Assembly: GCA_964618075.1 (NCBI GenBank)
Contig: CAZTZO010000002.1
Coordinates: 1-64,000 of the forward strand
Direction: 5' to 3'
Source: CAYTMY01 sp964618075
Lineage (GTDB): Bacteria; Bacillota; Clostridia; Eubacteriales; Anaerofustaceae
Length of the DNA: 64,000 nt
Both the position numbers and the translations under genes were made by a program. This document shows, piece by piece, positions 33,745-41,201 of the stretch. Numbering within the stretch: position 1 is the stretch's first letter; each line of letters opens with the position of its first letter. The notes below the pieces were generated by a model. It ran no database searches and was not told where the DNA came from. It saw only the letters and a program-made list of their open reading frames with translations.

Positions 33745-34242
33745 ATGAAAACAACAAAAAAAACTAACATATTAGTCAAGGCGGCTCTTATTGGTGCCGT
33801 GTATTGTATACTCTCACTCATCTTAAAGCCGCTTAGCTATGGGCCCTTACAGATAAGAATATCAGAAGCTCTGTGTATGCTTGTGCTTTTCACAAAAGCC
33901 GCTCCATGGGGGTTGTTTGTAGGATGCCTTATTACAAATATTATCAGCCCTTACGGGCTTTTGGATGTGGTCTTAGGCTCTCTTGCCACTTTACTTGCTT
34001 CTCTGATAGCGTTAAAATTTAAAAACAGATACGCTGTCGCTTTTCCGTTTGTTCTTGTCAATGCATTTATTATCGCATTCGTTATATGCTTACAGACAAA
34101 CGCCATGAGCATATATTTTCAAACGGCGTTGTATCTTGCACTGTCCGAAGCGTTGAGCGTATATGTAATTGGAGTGCCGCTGACTTATATTATCGAGAAA
34201 AATGAGAAGCTTTACAGTATGATAGCAGATCCGAAGGAATAA
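33745..34242 (+). CDS. queT: QueT family transporter (queuosine precursor uptake)
   Basis: Substrate-specific S component of an energy-coupling-factor transporter thought to import a queuosine precursor. The 165-residue protein has about five or six membrane helices and the family block YGPLQIRISEALCMLVLFT (about 32-50), then PWGLFVGCLITNI and SPYGLLDVVLGSLATLL. ECF ATPase and T components are not in the window and would be shared. It is a single gene with its own promoter. Confidence 0.92.
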   Translation: MKTTKKTNILVKAALIGAVYCILSLILKPLSYGPLQIRISEALCMLVLFTKAAPWGLFVGCLITNIISPYGLLDVVLGSLATLLASLIALKFKNRYAVAFPFVLVNAFIIAFVICLQTNAMSIYFQTALYLALSEALSVYVIGVPLTYIIEKNEKLYSMIADPKE

Positions 34243-34465
34243 TGCCATAAAGAGCATTTCAGTATAGAGATATATAAAGAAAACAAAAATGCCCAAAGAC
34301 CATTTGATTATATTAGTGTATTTTAGAAAAATAGATACCGCGATGGACTATATCTAAAAAATATTACCGAAGGCTTCTTCTAAGAAGCAGCACAGACATA
34401 TTTACGGCTTGAAAATTTCCTTCATATAAGTGGGGAATAGTGTTTTCTCAAGAATGATAAAAAAC

Positions 34466-34493
34466 AATCGCAGCGAAGCGATTATTGTTTTTA
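34466..34493 (+). terminator. terminator-like hairpin
   Basis: AATCGC (34466-34471) pairs with GCGATT (34478-34483) around AGCGAA; an A4 run precedes it and TTGTTTTT follows, so it could act in both directions. It may end the queT transcript. Confidence 0.65.
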
Positions 34494-34518
34494 TAAATGT
34501 GATTAGTGGATATAATAG

Positions 34519-34590
34519 ATGTTTAACAAAAACAAAGCGTTTAGACCTGGCGGTAAAGGGACTCACTTTTCACAAAAGAGACATTTTTAA
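34519..34590 (+). CDS. possible 23-codon small ORF
   Basis: ATG to TAA encodes a very basic peptide containing AFRPGGKGTHFSQKRHF. A TATAAT hexamer ends only 2 bp before the ATG and there is no ribosome site, so this may be a gene remnant or chance. The composition is unusual enough to record but I recognise no family. Confidence 0.2.
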   Translation: MFNKNKAFRPGGKGTHFSQKRHF

Positions 34591-34661
34591 TGAATAATAA
34601 AAATAGATACTAAATAGTGACTTCTGTGATAAAGACGTTTCGGCCGCTATCGTCGGCAAAT

Positions 34662-34684
34662 AAAAAAGCAAGCTTTTTGCTTGC
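34662..34684 (-). terminator. intrinsic terminator of tRNA-Glu
   Basis: On the minus strand GCAAGC (34684-34679), A5 loop, GCTTGC (34673-34668), then six T: a perfect short terminator about 95 bp after the tRNA. Confidence 0.85.
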
Positions 34685-34778
34685 CTCGTGCTTCCGTGAA
34701 AATACAGAAACGTTAATGTTTGTCCTTATTATTCTCAAGTTTTCAAACTTCACTTACGTTATGCGAATGTAATGTTTA

Positions 34779-34853
34779 TGGTGACCCCTAGGGGATTTGA
34801 ACCCCTGTAACCGCCGTGAAAGGGCGATGTCTTAACCGCTTGACCAAGGGGCC
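34779..34853 (-). tRNA. tRNA-Glu (anticodon TTC)
   Basis: The minus strand folds as a full cloverleaf: acceptor arm GGCCCCT paired with AGGGGTC, D arm with GGTCAAGCGGTTAAGAC, anticodon arm CGCCCTTTCACGGCG with TTC in the loop, T arm CAGGGGTTCAAATCCCCT, discriminator A and an encoded CCA (34781-34779). The tRNA lies divergent from rpmH. Confidence 0.97.
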
Positions 34854-34871
34854 ACGACACATACATTTGAT

Positions 34872-34899
34872 ATTATACATATATTCGCACGCTTTGCAA
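34872..34899 (-). promoter_or_regulatory. promoter of tRNA-Glu
   Basis: On the minus strand TTGCAA (34899-34894) and TATAAT (34877-34872) are spaced 16 bp, about 18 bp before the tRNA. Confidence 0.8.
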
Positions 34900-34951
34900 G
34901 TATTACAGCAAAAATTTAAGAAAAAAATAAACCATATTTACAGTTTATCTA

Positions 34952-34980
34952 TTGACACAAATCACGGATACATATATAAT
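34952..34980 (+). promoter_or_regulatory. strong sigma-A promoter of rpmH
   Basis: TTGACA (34952-34957) and TATAAT (34975-34980) are both perfect and spaced 17 bp, 48 bp before the rpmH ATG, as expected for a ribosomal-protein gene. Confidence 0.92.
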
Positions 34981-35028
34981 ATTATGGCGCTTAATAAAAG
35001 CGAAAATGACAAGGCAGGACAAAAAATT

Positions 35029-35163
35029 ATGAAAAGAACATTCCAACCAAACAATCATAAGAGAAAGAAAAACCACGGTTTCAGAGCAAGAATGGCTTCT
35101 GTCGGCGGACGTAATGTGCTTGCCAGAAGAAGAAGAAAAGAAAGAAGCAGAATATCCGCTTAA
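35029..35163 (+). CDS. rpmH: 50S ribosomal protein L34
   Basis: The 44-residue, strongly basic product starts MKRTFQPNNHKRKKNHGF and contains RMASVGGRNVLARRRRKERS, the complete L34 sequence pattern. The ATG at 35029 is chosen because L34 always begins at MKRTFQP; a longer frame upstream is not coding. AGGAC lies before it. It heads the rpmH-rnpA-yidD-yidC-khpB cluster under a consensus promoter. Confidence 0.98.
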   Translation: MKRTFQPNNHKRKKNHGFRARMASVGGRNVLARRRRKERSRISA

Positions 35164-35226
35164 CAGTTCGTTGGAGCGCATTTGTTCCGATGATTATTTT
35201 GATTGTATAAGAATAGGTATTTTGTT

Positions 35227-35251
35227 AAAGGGATTCGATAATCCCTTTTTT
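35227..35251 (+). terminator. intrinsic terminator/attenuator between rpmH and rnpA
   Basis: AAAGGGATT (35227-35235), loop CGAT, AATCCCTTT (35240-35248) and six T form a perfect 9-bp terminator. It should make rnpA and later genes far less transcribed than rpmH, as fits their need. Confidence 0.88.
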
Positions 35252-35279
35252 CAATAGCATTCTGCGGGTGTTTTAATAT

Positions 35280-35615
35280 ATGCAACAAATGCAGATGATA
35301 AAAAAGAACAGAGAATTCAGACAAATATATGCCGTCGCGCCTTCTTTGGCAGATAAGTATTTGGTTATTTACCAGAGAAAAAACGGCACCCCTTATACCC
35401 GTTTCGGCATAAGCGTGTCGGGCAAGGTGGGACATGCTGTACAAAGAAATAAAATTAAACGCAGATTAAAAGAAATTTTACGATTAAAACATGACAGAAT
35501 ACAACATGGCTATGATATAATTTTCATTGTTCGGGTTCGCTCGGCGAACGCATCATATGAAAGGCTCGAAAAGAGTGCCTTACAGCTTCTTAAGGAAACA
35601 AATATCCTCATCTGA
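35280..35615 (+). CDS. rnpA: ribonuclease P protein component
   Basis: Protein subunit that helps the RNase P RNA bind pre-tRNA. The 111-residue product has the RnpA signature GHAVQRNKIKRRLKEILR (about 50-67) after RFGISVSGKV, an N-terminal KKNREFRQIYA and a C-terminal YERLEKSALQLLKE. Several ATG codons cluster at the start (35280 and following); the first is used here but MIKKNREF is a plausible alternative. It lies 116 bp after rpmH, beyond a terminator hairpin. Confidence 0.96.
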   Translation: MQQMQMIKKNREFRQIYAVAPSLADKYLVIYQRKNGTPYTRFGISVSGKVGHAVQRNKIKRRLKEILRLKHDRIQHGYDIIFIVRVRSANASYERLEKSALQLLKETNILI

Positions 35616-35626
35616 CAGGCGGTGAT

Positions 35627-35839
35627 TTGGTGAGTAAAGTATGTATGTATATAATCAGATTTTACCAAATACATATTTCACCCGCATTTGGAGCGCATTG
35701 CAGATTTCTGCCGACCTGTTCCGAATACAGTTACGAGGCATTCAGAAAATACGGTTTTTTTAAGGGCTTAAGTCTATCATTTAAAAGGATAATCAGGTGT
35801 CATCCGTTATGCAAGGGCGGATATGATCCTGTTCCATAA
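35627..35839 (+). CDS. yidD: YidD membrane-insertion efficiency factor
   Basis: Small amphipathic protein thought to assist YidC-mediated insertion. The 70-residue product has the conserved YQIHISPAFGAHCRFLPTCSEYSYEAF (about 13-39) with three of the family cysteines and HPLCKGGYDPVP at the end. Start is TTG 35627 or GTG 35630; AGGCGGTG fits the GTG. It lies between rnpA and yidC, the invariant bacterial order. Confidence 0.96.
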   Translation: MVSKVCMYIIRFYQIHISPAFGAHCRFLPTCSEYSYEAFRKYGFFKGLSLSFKRIIRCHPLCKGGYDPVP

Positions 35840-35859
35840 ATAACGGAGGTATCCCCAAT

Positions 35860-36612
35860 ATGTCATTTTTATACCAATTCTTCGGAATGATACTTAAAGC
35901 TATTTACGGTTTCGTAGGCAGCTACGGATGGTCAATAGTTTTATTTGCGGTATTCGCGAAGATAATCACATTGCCTATATCAATCAAACAGACAAGGTCA
36001 ATGCAGCTGATGCAGATGCTTTCACCTGCGACGCAAGTAATCCAGAAGAAGTATGCAAACAACAAGGATAAGCAGAACGAAGAGACAATGAAGCTCTACA
36101 ATAAGTACAAGTACAATCCCATGAGCGGTTGCTTGCCTCTTCTTATACAGTTCCCCATACTCATAGGCTTGTACGGCGCACTCAGAACTCCTGTGCCTTA
36201 TGTTTTTGCCGAAGCGGAATGGTCGGGCGTGTCTCAGGCATTTTTATGGATACAGAATATGGGACTTTCTCCCGTAGATCTGTTCAAACAGAGTGGTATG
36301 AATGCCGAATTCTATTTATCTTTGATAATACCGACCATATCGGTCGTTCTTACAATAATACAGCAGAAAAAGACGAATCAGTCAACTGCCGGACAGGCTG
36401 CAAGCCAGGGAAAGTCCATGAGCATCTTTATGACGATATTCATCGCGTATATAGGTTATACCTTCAACCAGGGAATAGCTATCTATTGGACGTTCCAGAC
36501 AGCTCTCGGATTGATACAAAACGAGCTTACGTTAAAATTCTTCCCGCTTAAGGTAGAACCGCCTAAGATCGTAAAGAAAAACGTGGTAACTAACGACAAA
36601 GGCGATAAATAA
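35860..36612 (+). CDS. yidC: YidC/Oxa1-family membrane protein insertase
   Basis: Inserts membrane proteins with or without SecYEG. The 250-residue protein lacks the large periplasmic domain of Proteobacteria, as in other Firmicutes. Core helices: GWSIVLFAVFAKIITLPISIKQTRSM (hydrophilic-groove helix with the conserved basic R), a coiled cytosolic hairpin about 48-80 (MQMLSPATQVIQKKY, NEETMKLYNKYKYNPMSGCLPLLIQFPI), then three further helices. There is no lipobox. GGAGGT precedes the ATG. khpB starts 2 bp after its stop. Confidence 0.97.
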   Translation: MSFLYQFFGMILKAIYGFVGSYGWSIVLFAVFAKIITLPISIKQTRSMQLMQMLSPATQVIQKKYANNKDKQNEETMKLYNKYKYNPMSGCLPLLIQFPILIGLYGALRTPVPYVFAEAEWSGVSQAFLWIQNMGLSPVDLFKQSGMNAEFYLSLIIPTISVVLTIIQQKKTNQSTAGQAASQGKSMSIFMTIFIAYIGYTFNQGIAIYWTFQTALGLIQNELTLKFFPLKVEPPKIVKKNVVTNDKGDK

Positions 36613-36614
36613 TA

Positions 36615-37235
36615 ATGAAAAGTGTAGTAGCGAAGGGTAAAACAGTCGAAGAGGCTATCCAAAACGGTCTTTTGGAATTAGGTGCTGCACCGGAGAATGT
36701 CACTACGAAGGTTATTGAAATACCTGATACGGGCATTATGGGCGTATTCGGAAACAAATATGCAAAGGTCGAGATTACTCTCAACGATGATATAGAGGAC
36801 AGAGCGAAGCAATTTCTTACGCAGCTGTTTGATGCTATGGGTATAACTGCCGAATTGTCAATAAGATATGAGGAAGATATCATGCTCATTGACGTTGAAA
36901 CCAAAGACACGGGAATATTGATAGGCAGAAGAGGACAAACTCTTGATTCCATACAGTACCTTACGAGTCTTGCTGTGAATAAGGGAAGACACGAGTATAC
37001 CAGAATAAGCCTGGATGTTTCCAACTACAGAGAAAAGAGAAAATATGCGCTTCAGGATCTTGCTGACAAGATAGCGTTGAAGGTCGAAAAGACAAGAAGC
37101 AAGTACGAGCTTGAACCGATGAATCCGTACGAGCGAAGGATAATACATTCTGCGTTGCAAAACTACGAGCATATAACCACTTACTCTGTGGGAGAAGAAC
37201 CAAACAGATATGTTGTGATAGATTTTAAAAGATGA
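36615..37235 (+). CDS. khpB: KhpB/Jag RNA-binding protein
   Basis: RNA-binding partner of KhpA, linked to cell elongation and division control. The 206-residue product has the Jag-N domain (about 1-50, KSVVAKGKTVEEAIQNGLLELG and TGIMGVFGNKYAKVEI), a KH domain (about 75-150, ETKDTGILIGRRGQTLDSIQYLTSLAVN with the GxxG loop IGRRGQ) and an R3H domain (about 155-206, MNPYERRIIHSALQ). It is the last gene of the rpmH cluster and is followed by a terminator. Confidence 0.96.
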   Translation: MKSVVAKGKTVEEAIQNGLLELGAAPENVTTKVIEIPDTGIMGVFGNKYAKVEITLNDDIEDRAKQFLTQLFDAMGITAELSIRYEEDIMLIDVETKDTGILIGRRGQTLDSIQYLTSLAVNKGRHEYTRISLDVSNYREKRKYALQDLADKIALKVEKTRSKYELEPMNPYERRIIHSALQNYEHITTYSVGEEPNRYVVIDFKR

Positions 37236-37241
37236 AGAATA

Positions 37242-37275
37242 AACGGTTTGTATACAAATACAGACCGTTTTTTAT
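37242..37275 (+). terminator. intrinsic terminator after khpB
   Basis: AACGGT (37242-37247) with inner TGTAT pairs with ATACA and ACCGTT (37264-37269), ACAA loop, followed by a T-run. Confidence 0.85.
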
Positions 37276-37318
37276 TATAAAAGTTTTGTAAACGAGTGTC
37301 ATGGTATATAATAATAGT

Positions 37319-38203
37319 ATGGAGCAAAAAAATAAAAGAAACAGCTTTTTTTATTGTATAAGACCTTTACTGTTGTTATTCTTGGTCGATTACGTCGTGT
37401 CCTTTGTATTTATTCTTGTGTGCTGTTATCGCCATTACGGTACATATCAGGTCACTGACGTTAACGAGCTGATGAATACTATCATGAGCTACACTACGCA
37501 GTATTCGACCTTATTAAACATTATATGCGCGGGAATAATGCTTTTGATAGCTGCCGTGGTTTTCTTTAAAAGAGATTATAAGGGCAGCGATTATCTTTAC
37601 GATAACAAACTGAATATCAAAGACGCACTGAGCGCTGTTTGCGCCGGTATCGGAATGTTTATGTTAGTAAACATCGTAATAATTATTTTATCGTCATTAT
37701 TTGATATGACCCTTATTATGACTCAGCACGATACAACAATGCAGGCAATCAATTCAGATACATGGCTCGATATTGTTTACTTAGGCTTTCTAGGTCCTGC
37801 GTGTGAAGAAATACTCGTTCGAGGCTTGTGCTTTAACCGTTTTAAGTATACTGTGGGCACAAAAAAGGCTATCGTTATATCGGCTATATTGTTTGCTGCG
37901 CTTCATTTCACCTCGGTATTACAAATGGGTTATGCCTTTGCGTTGGGAGTTTTGTTCGCTTATGCTTACGATAAATATAAAAATATACTCGTACCGATAT
38001 TTATGCACATGAGCTTTAATTTGATGAATTATGTGTTTGATATACCGGCTATAAACAACCTCTTCACACAAAACAATATCGGATATTTTGCATATTACGT
38101 ATTAAGCGTGGCTATATCCGTACTGGCATATAAGCTTATAAAAAACAAAAAAACTCCCGCATTAAAAAACGCCCAATCCGAGCATATAATAAAAGGTGAG
38201 TAA
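37319..38203 (+). CDS. CPBP family intramembrane glutamic endopeptidase
   Basis: Membrane protease of the CAAX/Abi family with about seven helices. Active-site motifs are PACEEILVRGLCFNRF (the EExxxR motif, about residues 154-169), FAALHFTS and HMSFNLMNY. From ATG 37319 it has 294 residues. A TATAAT hexamer ends 6 bp before this ATG and no ribosome site is seen, suggesting a leaderless message; the earlier ATG at 37301 is less likely. Family members serve in prenyl-protein processing, bacteriocin immunity or signalling; the role here is unknown. It occupies the position where mnmE commonly follows jag. Confidence 0.9.
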   Translation: MEQKNKRNSFFYCIRPLLLLFLVDYVVSFVFILVCCYRHYGTYQVTDVNELMNTIMSYTTQYSTLLNIICAGIMLLIAAVVFFKRDYKGSDYLYDNKLNIKDALSAVCAGIGMFMLVNIVIIILSSLFDMTLIMTQHDTTMQAINSDTWLDIVYLGFLGPACEEILVRGLCFNRFKYTVGTKKAIVISAILFAALHFTSVLQMGYAFALGVLFAYAYDKYKNILVPIFMHMSFNLMNYVFDIPAINNLFTQNNIGYFAYYVLSVAISVLAYKLIKNKKTPALKNAQSEHIIKGE

Positions 38204-38221
38204 ATACAAAAGATAATATAA

Positions 38222-38258
38222 AACGGATTCAGCTTTAAAACTGAGTCCGTTTTTTTTG
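38222..38258. terminator. terminator between the CPBP gene and recA (convergent)
   Basis: ACGGATTCAG (38223-38232) pairs with CTGAGTCCGT (38241-38250), 10 bp with one G-T, with T8 on the right and a shorter A/T-run on the left. Confidence 0.88.
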
Positions 38259-38290
38259 TTGTACGTCGATTTTAAAAATCACAAGCAGAA

Positions 38291-39349
38291 TTATTCGATA
38301 ATATCATCGTCGTCATCATCGCCATCGTCAATAACATTGTCGGTAGAATAATCGAGCAAAGGCTTTTCGGAAAGCTTTTCTCTGACTTTTTTTTCTATTT
38401 CGTTGCATATCTCGGGATTATCCGAAAGATATTTCTTGACGTTTTCACGTCCCTGTCCGATACGAACCTTGTTGTACGAATACCAAGAGCCTGACTTTTC
38501 AACGATATCCGCAGTCGCTGCCATATCGCATATATCTCCCTCGTGAGATATGCCCTTGCCGTATAGTATATCGAATTCTGCAGTTTTGAAGGGAGGTGCG
38601 ACTTTATTTTTAACTACCTTTACCTTTGTTCGATTTCCGACAAAGTCGCTTCCGTCCTTTATCGTTTCGCCCTTTCGAACTTCAAGACGTACAGAAGCGT
38701 AAAACTTCAATGCTCTGCCTCCCGGGGTAACTTCCGGATTACCGAACATTACGCCGACCTTTTCACGCAGTTGGTTTATAAATATGAGCGTTGTATTCGA
38801 CTTGTTTATTATTCCTGTAAGCTTTCTGAGAGCCTGAGACATAAGCCTTGCCTGTAAGCCGACATGAGAATCTCCCATTTCTCCTTCTATCTCAGCGCGG
38901 GGAACAAGTGCCGCTACGGAGTCTATTACGACAATATCTATAGCATTGCTCCTTACGAGAGCTTCGGCTATTTCAAGAGCTTGTTCGCCGGTATCCGGTT
39001 GTGAAACAAGAAGCTCGTCTATATCCACCCCGATAGCAGCGGCATAAATTGGGTCAAGGGCGTGCTCTGCATCAATAAATGCAGCTATACCGCCGTTCTT
39101 TTGTGCCTCCGCAACGATATGCAGAGCTACTGTGGTCTTTCCTGAGGATTCAGGTCCATATATTTCCACAACTCTTCCTCTGGGCACTCCGCCGACTCCG
39201 AGTGCAAGGTCAAGTGATAGAGCCGATGTCGATATTACATCTATACTCTCGATACCTTTGCTTCCGAGTTTCATTACGGCGCCTTTACCGTAAGTTTTCT
39301 CTATGCTTTTCATTGCGAGTTCCAATTGTTTTTGTTTATCCTCTGCCAC
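38291..39349 (-). CDS. recA: recombinase RecA
   Basis: ATP-dependent strand-exchange protein and LexA co-protease. The 352-residue product has Walker A GPESSGKTT (65-73), the DNA-binding loop 1 region EIEGEMGDSHVGLQARLMSQALRKL and loop 2 GNPEVTPGGRALKFYASVRL. The C terminus is acidic (DDGDDDDDDIIE). The start is GTG 39349 with GGAGAT before it. A LexA-type box overlaps the transcription start (separate entry). It follows cinA on the same strand but has its own promoter. Confidence 0.98.
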   Translation of the reverse strand: MAEDKQKQLELAMKSIEKTYGKGAVMKLGSKGIESIDVISTSALSLDLALGVGGVPRGRVVEIYGPESSGKTTVALHIVAEAQKNGGIAAFIDAEHALDPIYAAAIGVDIDELLVSQPDTGEQALEIAEALVRSNAIDIVVIDSVAALVPRAEIEGEMGDSHVGLQARLMSQALRKLTGIINKSNTTLIFINQLREKVGVMFGNPEVTPGGRALKFYASVRLEVRKGETIKDGSDFVGNRTKVKVVKNKVAPPFKTAEFDILYGKGISHEGDICDMAATADIVEKSGSWYSYNKVRIGQGRENVKKYLSDNPEICNEIEKKVREKLSEKPLLDYSTDNVIDDGDDDDDDIIE

Positions 39350-39367
39350 GGTGATCTCCTTTTAATT

Positions 39368-39381
39368 CAAACATTTGTTCG
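39368..39381 (-). promoter_or_regulatory. SOS (LexA/DinR) box at recA
   Basis: The minus strand reads CGAACAAATGTTTG (39381-39368), matching the Gram-positive CGAAC-N4-GTTCG box with one change in the right arm. It lies just downstream of the -10, placed to block transcription until LexA is cleaved. Confidence 0.85.
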
Positions 39382-39390
39382 TATAGGTAA

Positions 39391-39419
39391 ATTATACTCC
39401 GAAAATCTATTTCGGTCAA
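39391..39419 (-). promoter_or_regulatory. recA promoter
   Basis: TTGACC (39419-39414) and TATAAT (39396-39391) on the minus strand, 17 bp apart, immediately after the cinA stop. Confidence 0.85.
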
Positions 39420-39422
39420 TAT

Positions 39423-40658
39423 TTATTTGAGCATATCGTTTATTATTTTAAACGCAGCTATGGCGCTTTTCATTTGAATAGACGTTCTGCTCCCTATATA
39501 TATATTACGCACAACTTTCGAAATCCCTTTAATATTTATGCAAATAAATACGCAGCCTGCCGGTTCATTCTCATTTAACGAGAGTGGGTCTGCAAAGCCT
39601 GTTATTCCCACGCCAATATCGGAATTAAAAATTTTTCGTATGTTTGCAGCCATTTCTTTTGCCGTAGGTTCAGATACAGCGCCGAATTCATCAAGAGTTT
39701 CCTGGTTGACGGATAATAATTCTGCTTTTGCGGCATTTGAGTAAGTGACAAGGCTTCCGGAAAATATTTTTGACACTCCCGAAGTTTTAGTCAGCAAGGA
39801 AGCAAAGAGTCCCCCCGTGCATGACTCTGCGGCGCTTATGGTTATGTTGTTTTCTATGAGCTTTTTTGCGACGCTTTCCCATATTTCGCATTTACTTTCG
39901 CTATATAGCCATTCACTGAAAAGAGAGCGTATTTTCGCATCGTTTGCGTTTATCATGTCCTGAGCCGTTTTGTTATCAGAAGCGCTTGCTACAGCGCGAA
40001 GGCGAATACCGCTTTGAGTAATGTAGGTATTGAGCGTATAATTGTCGTTTGTGGGTATTTCTTTTCGAAGTATTTGCTCCATATGAGCTTCTCCGACGCC
40101 GCTGAGCATGTAATATTTTTCGCTGTAAGCTTTTTTGGTAAGTGCTTTGAGCCTGTCCTTAACAAAATCCTCATACATGGGTATAAGCTCATTCGGAGGG
40201 CCGGGAAACATTGCAATGATCTTAGCGTTATTTGTTTGAATGTATATCCCCGGTGCTGTACCGTTTTTGTTTGGTATTGCCATACTTCCCTTTGGAATAA
40301 GGGCTTGTTTTTCATTGTTTTGACTTTCTGTACGGTTCACTTTAGTGAAATACTCGTGTATATGCTCTGCGGAGGGTTTGTCTGCAATCATTTCCAGTCC
40401 GAGAGCCTCTACGACGGTTTCCTTTGTGAGGTCGTCCTTTGTCGGACCGAGACCTCCTGTTAAAAGTATAACATCGGCATTGTGATATGCCTTGTTAAAC
40501 TCATGTGTCAGGACTACTTCGTCATCGGGTATACATATATGGTATATCGTTTTTATACCGAGAGCGTCAAGCTCGTTTGAAAGATAAGCGGCGTTCGTGT
40601 TTACTACGTCGCCGCAAAGAACTTCATCGCCTACGGCTATTATTACTGCTTTCGTGAT
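39423..40658 (-). CDS. cinA: CinA nicotinamide-nucleotide amidase/pyrophosphatase family protein with an apparent ATC start
   Basis: CinA combines an N-terminal MoCF domain (ADP-ribose/NAD-related pyrophosphatase) and a C-terminal NMN deamidase domain. The frame extends upstream of the first ATG (40391): it encodes KAVIIAVGDEVLCGDVVNTN then LLTGGLGPTKDDLT, the normal family N terminus. An in-frame TAG 4 codons above leaves no ATG, GTG or TTG. An AGGAGG site ideally spaces ATC at 40658-40656, followed by ACG AAA GCA. With ATC the protein has 411 residues, the family norm. The C-terminal ESCTGGLFASLLT motif is intact. It follows pgsA by 9 bp and precedes recA, a common Firmicute order. Confidence 0.88.
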   Translation of the reverse strand: MTKAVIIAVGDEVLCGDVVNTNAAYLSNELDALGIKTIYHICIPDDEVVLTHEFNKAYHNADVILLTGGLGPTKDDLTKETVVEALGLEMIADKPSAEHIHEYFTKVNRTESQNNEKQALIPKGSMAIPNKNGTAPGIYIQTNNAKIIAMFPGPPNELIPMYEDFVKDRLKALTKKAYSEKYYMLSGVGEAHMEQILRKEIPTNDNYTLNTYITQSGIRLRAVASASDNKTAQDMINANDAKIRSLFSEWLYSESKCEIWESVAKKLIENNITISAAESCTGGLFASLLTKTSGVSKIFSGSLVTYSNAAKAELLSVNQETLDEFGAVSEPTAKEMAANIRKIFNSDIGVGITGFADPLSLNENEPAGCVFICINIKGISKVVRNIYIGSRTSIQMKSAIAAFKIINDMLK

Positions 40659-40667
40659 TGTTTCCTC

Positions 40668-41201
40668 CTAACTGAGAATATCCCAGTTTTTAATGCAATA
40701 ATTTGCTCCGGACAGTACGGTAAGCGTAACCGCTATATAATACAATACGTCCGCAGGTATTTTTAAGAAGGGGAATACTCCCTCAAAGTGTATTATAGAT
40801 AGTGCGATCATCTGAAATGTTGTTTTCAGCTTTCCGTAAATATCTGCCGCTAGTACTCTGTTTTTAAGCACAGCCACATTCCTTAACGAAGTCACGATGA
40901 TTTCTCGTGCCACCATTATCGCGCAGCTCCATGCAGGCAGCCTTGAAAAGCCCACAAATATTATCACAGATGTCAAAACAAGCAGCTTGTCTGCTACGGG
41001 GTCAGCGAACTTTCCGAAATCTGTCACCATGTCATGTTTTCTTGCATATCTGCCGTCTATCGTGTCCGTTACTGAGGCCAATATAAATATTATACCCGCT
41101 ATTACAAAATGAAGTGGGAAATCTATATATAAAAGCACTGCGTAAATCGGTACCATAAGTATTCGCAGAGTTGTCAGCTTATTTGGTATATTGCTTGTCA
41201 T
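40668..41201 (-). CDS. pgsA: CDP-diacylglycerol-glycerol-3-phosphate 3-phosphatidyltransferase
   Basis: Makes phosphatidylglycerol phosphate, the precursor of the main anionic lipid. The 177-residue membrane protein has the full CDP-alcohol phosphotransferase signature D-x2-DG-x2-AR-x8-G-x3-D-x3-D in DTIDGRYARKH through GKFADPVADKLL (about residues 44-70). About five membrane helices are seen. Its start overlaps the rimO stop (ATGA) and its stop codon TAG is part of the cinA ribosome site, so it is tightly coupled on both sides. Confidence 0.96.
   Translation of the reverse strand: MTSNIPNKLTTLRILMVPIYAVLLYIDFPLHFVIAGIIFILASVTDTIDGRYARKHDMVTDFGKFADPVADKLLVLTSVIIFVGFSRLPAWSCAIMVAREIIVTSLRNVAVLKNRVLAADIYGKLKTTFQMIALSIIHFEGVFPFLKIPADVLYYIAVTLTVLSGANYCIKNWDILS

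Larger units (their letters stand above)
34243..34778. other. 535-bp intergenic region between queT and tRNA-Glu
   Basis: No clear long gene. It holds a short palindrome GCTTCTT/AAGAAGC (34373-34388), a terminator-like hairpin (34466-34493), a possible 23-codon ORF (34519-34590) and the tRNA-Glu terminator (34662-34684). No cluster of DnaA boxes is visible, so I do not call an origin here. Confidence 0.6.

Noticed and set aside
34786..35028. Longer ORF running into rpmH (115 codons)
   Set aside because: L34 starts at MKRTFQP; the extra part overlaps the tRNA-Glu gene and the rpmH promoter.
34243..35028. Replication origin next to rpmH
   Set aside because: dnaA is absent and no cluster of TTATCCACA-type boxes is seen.
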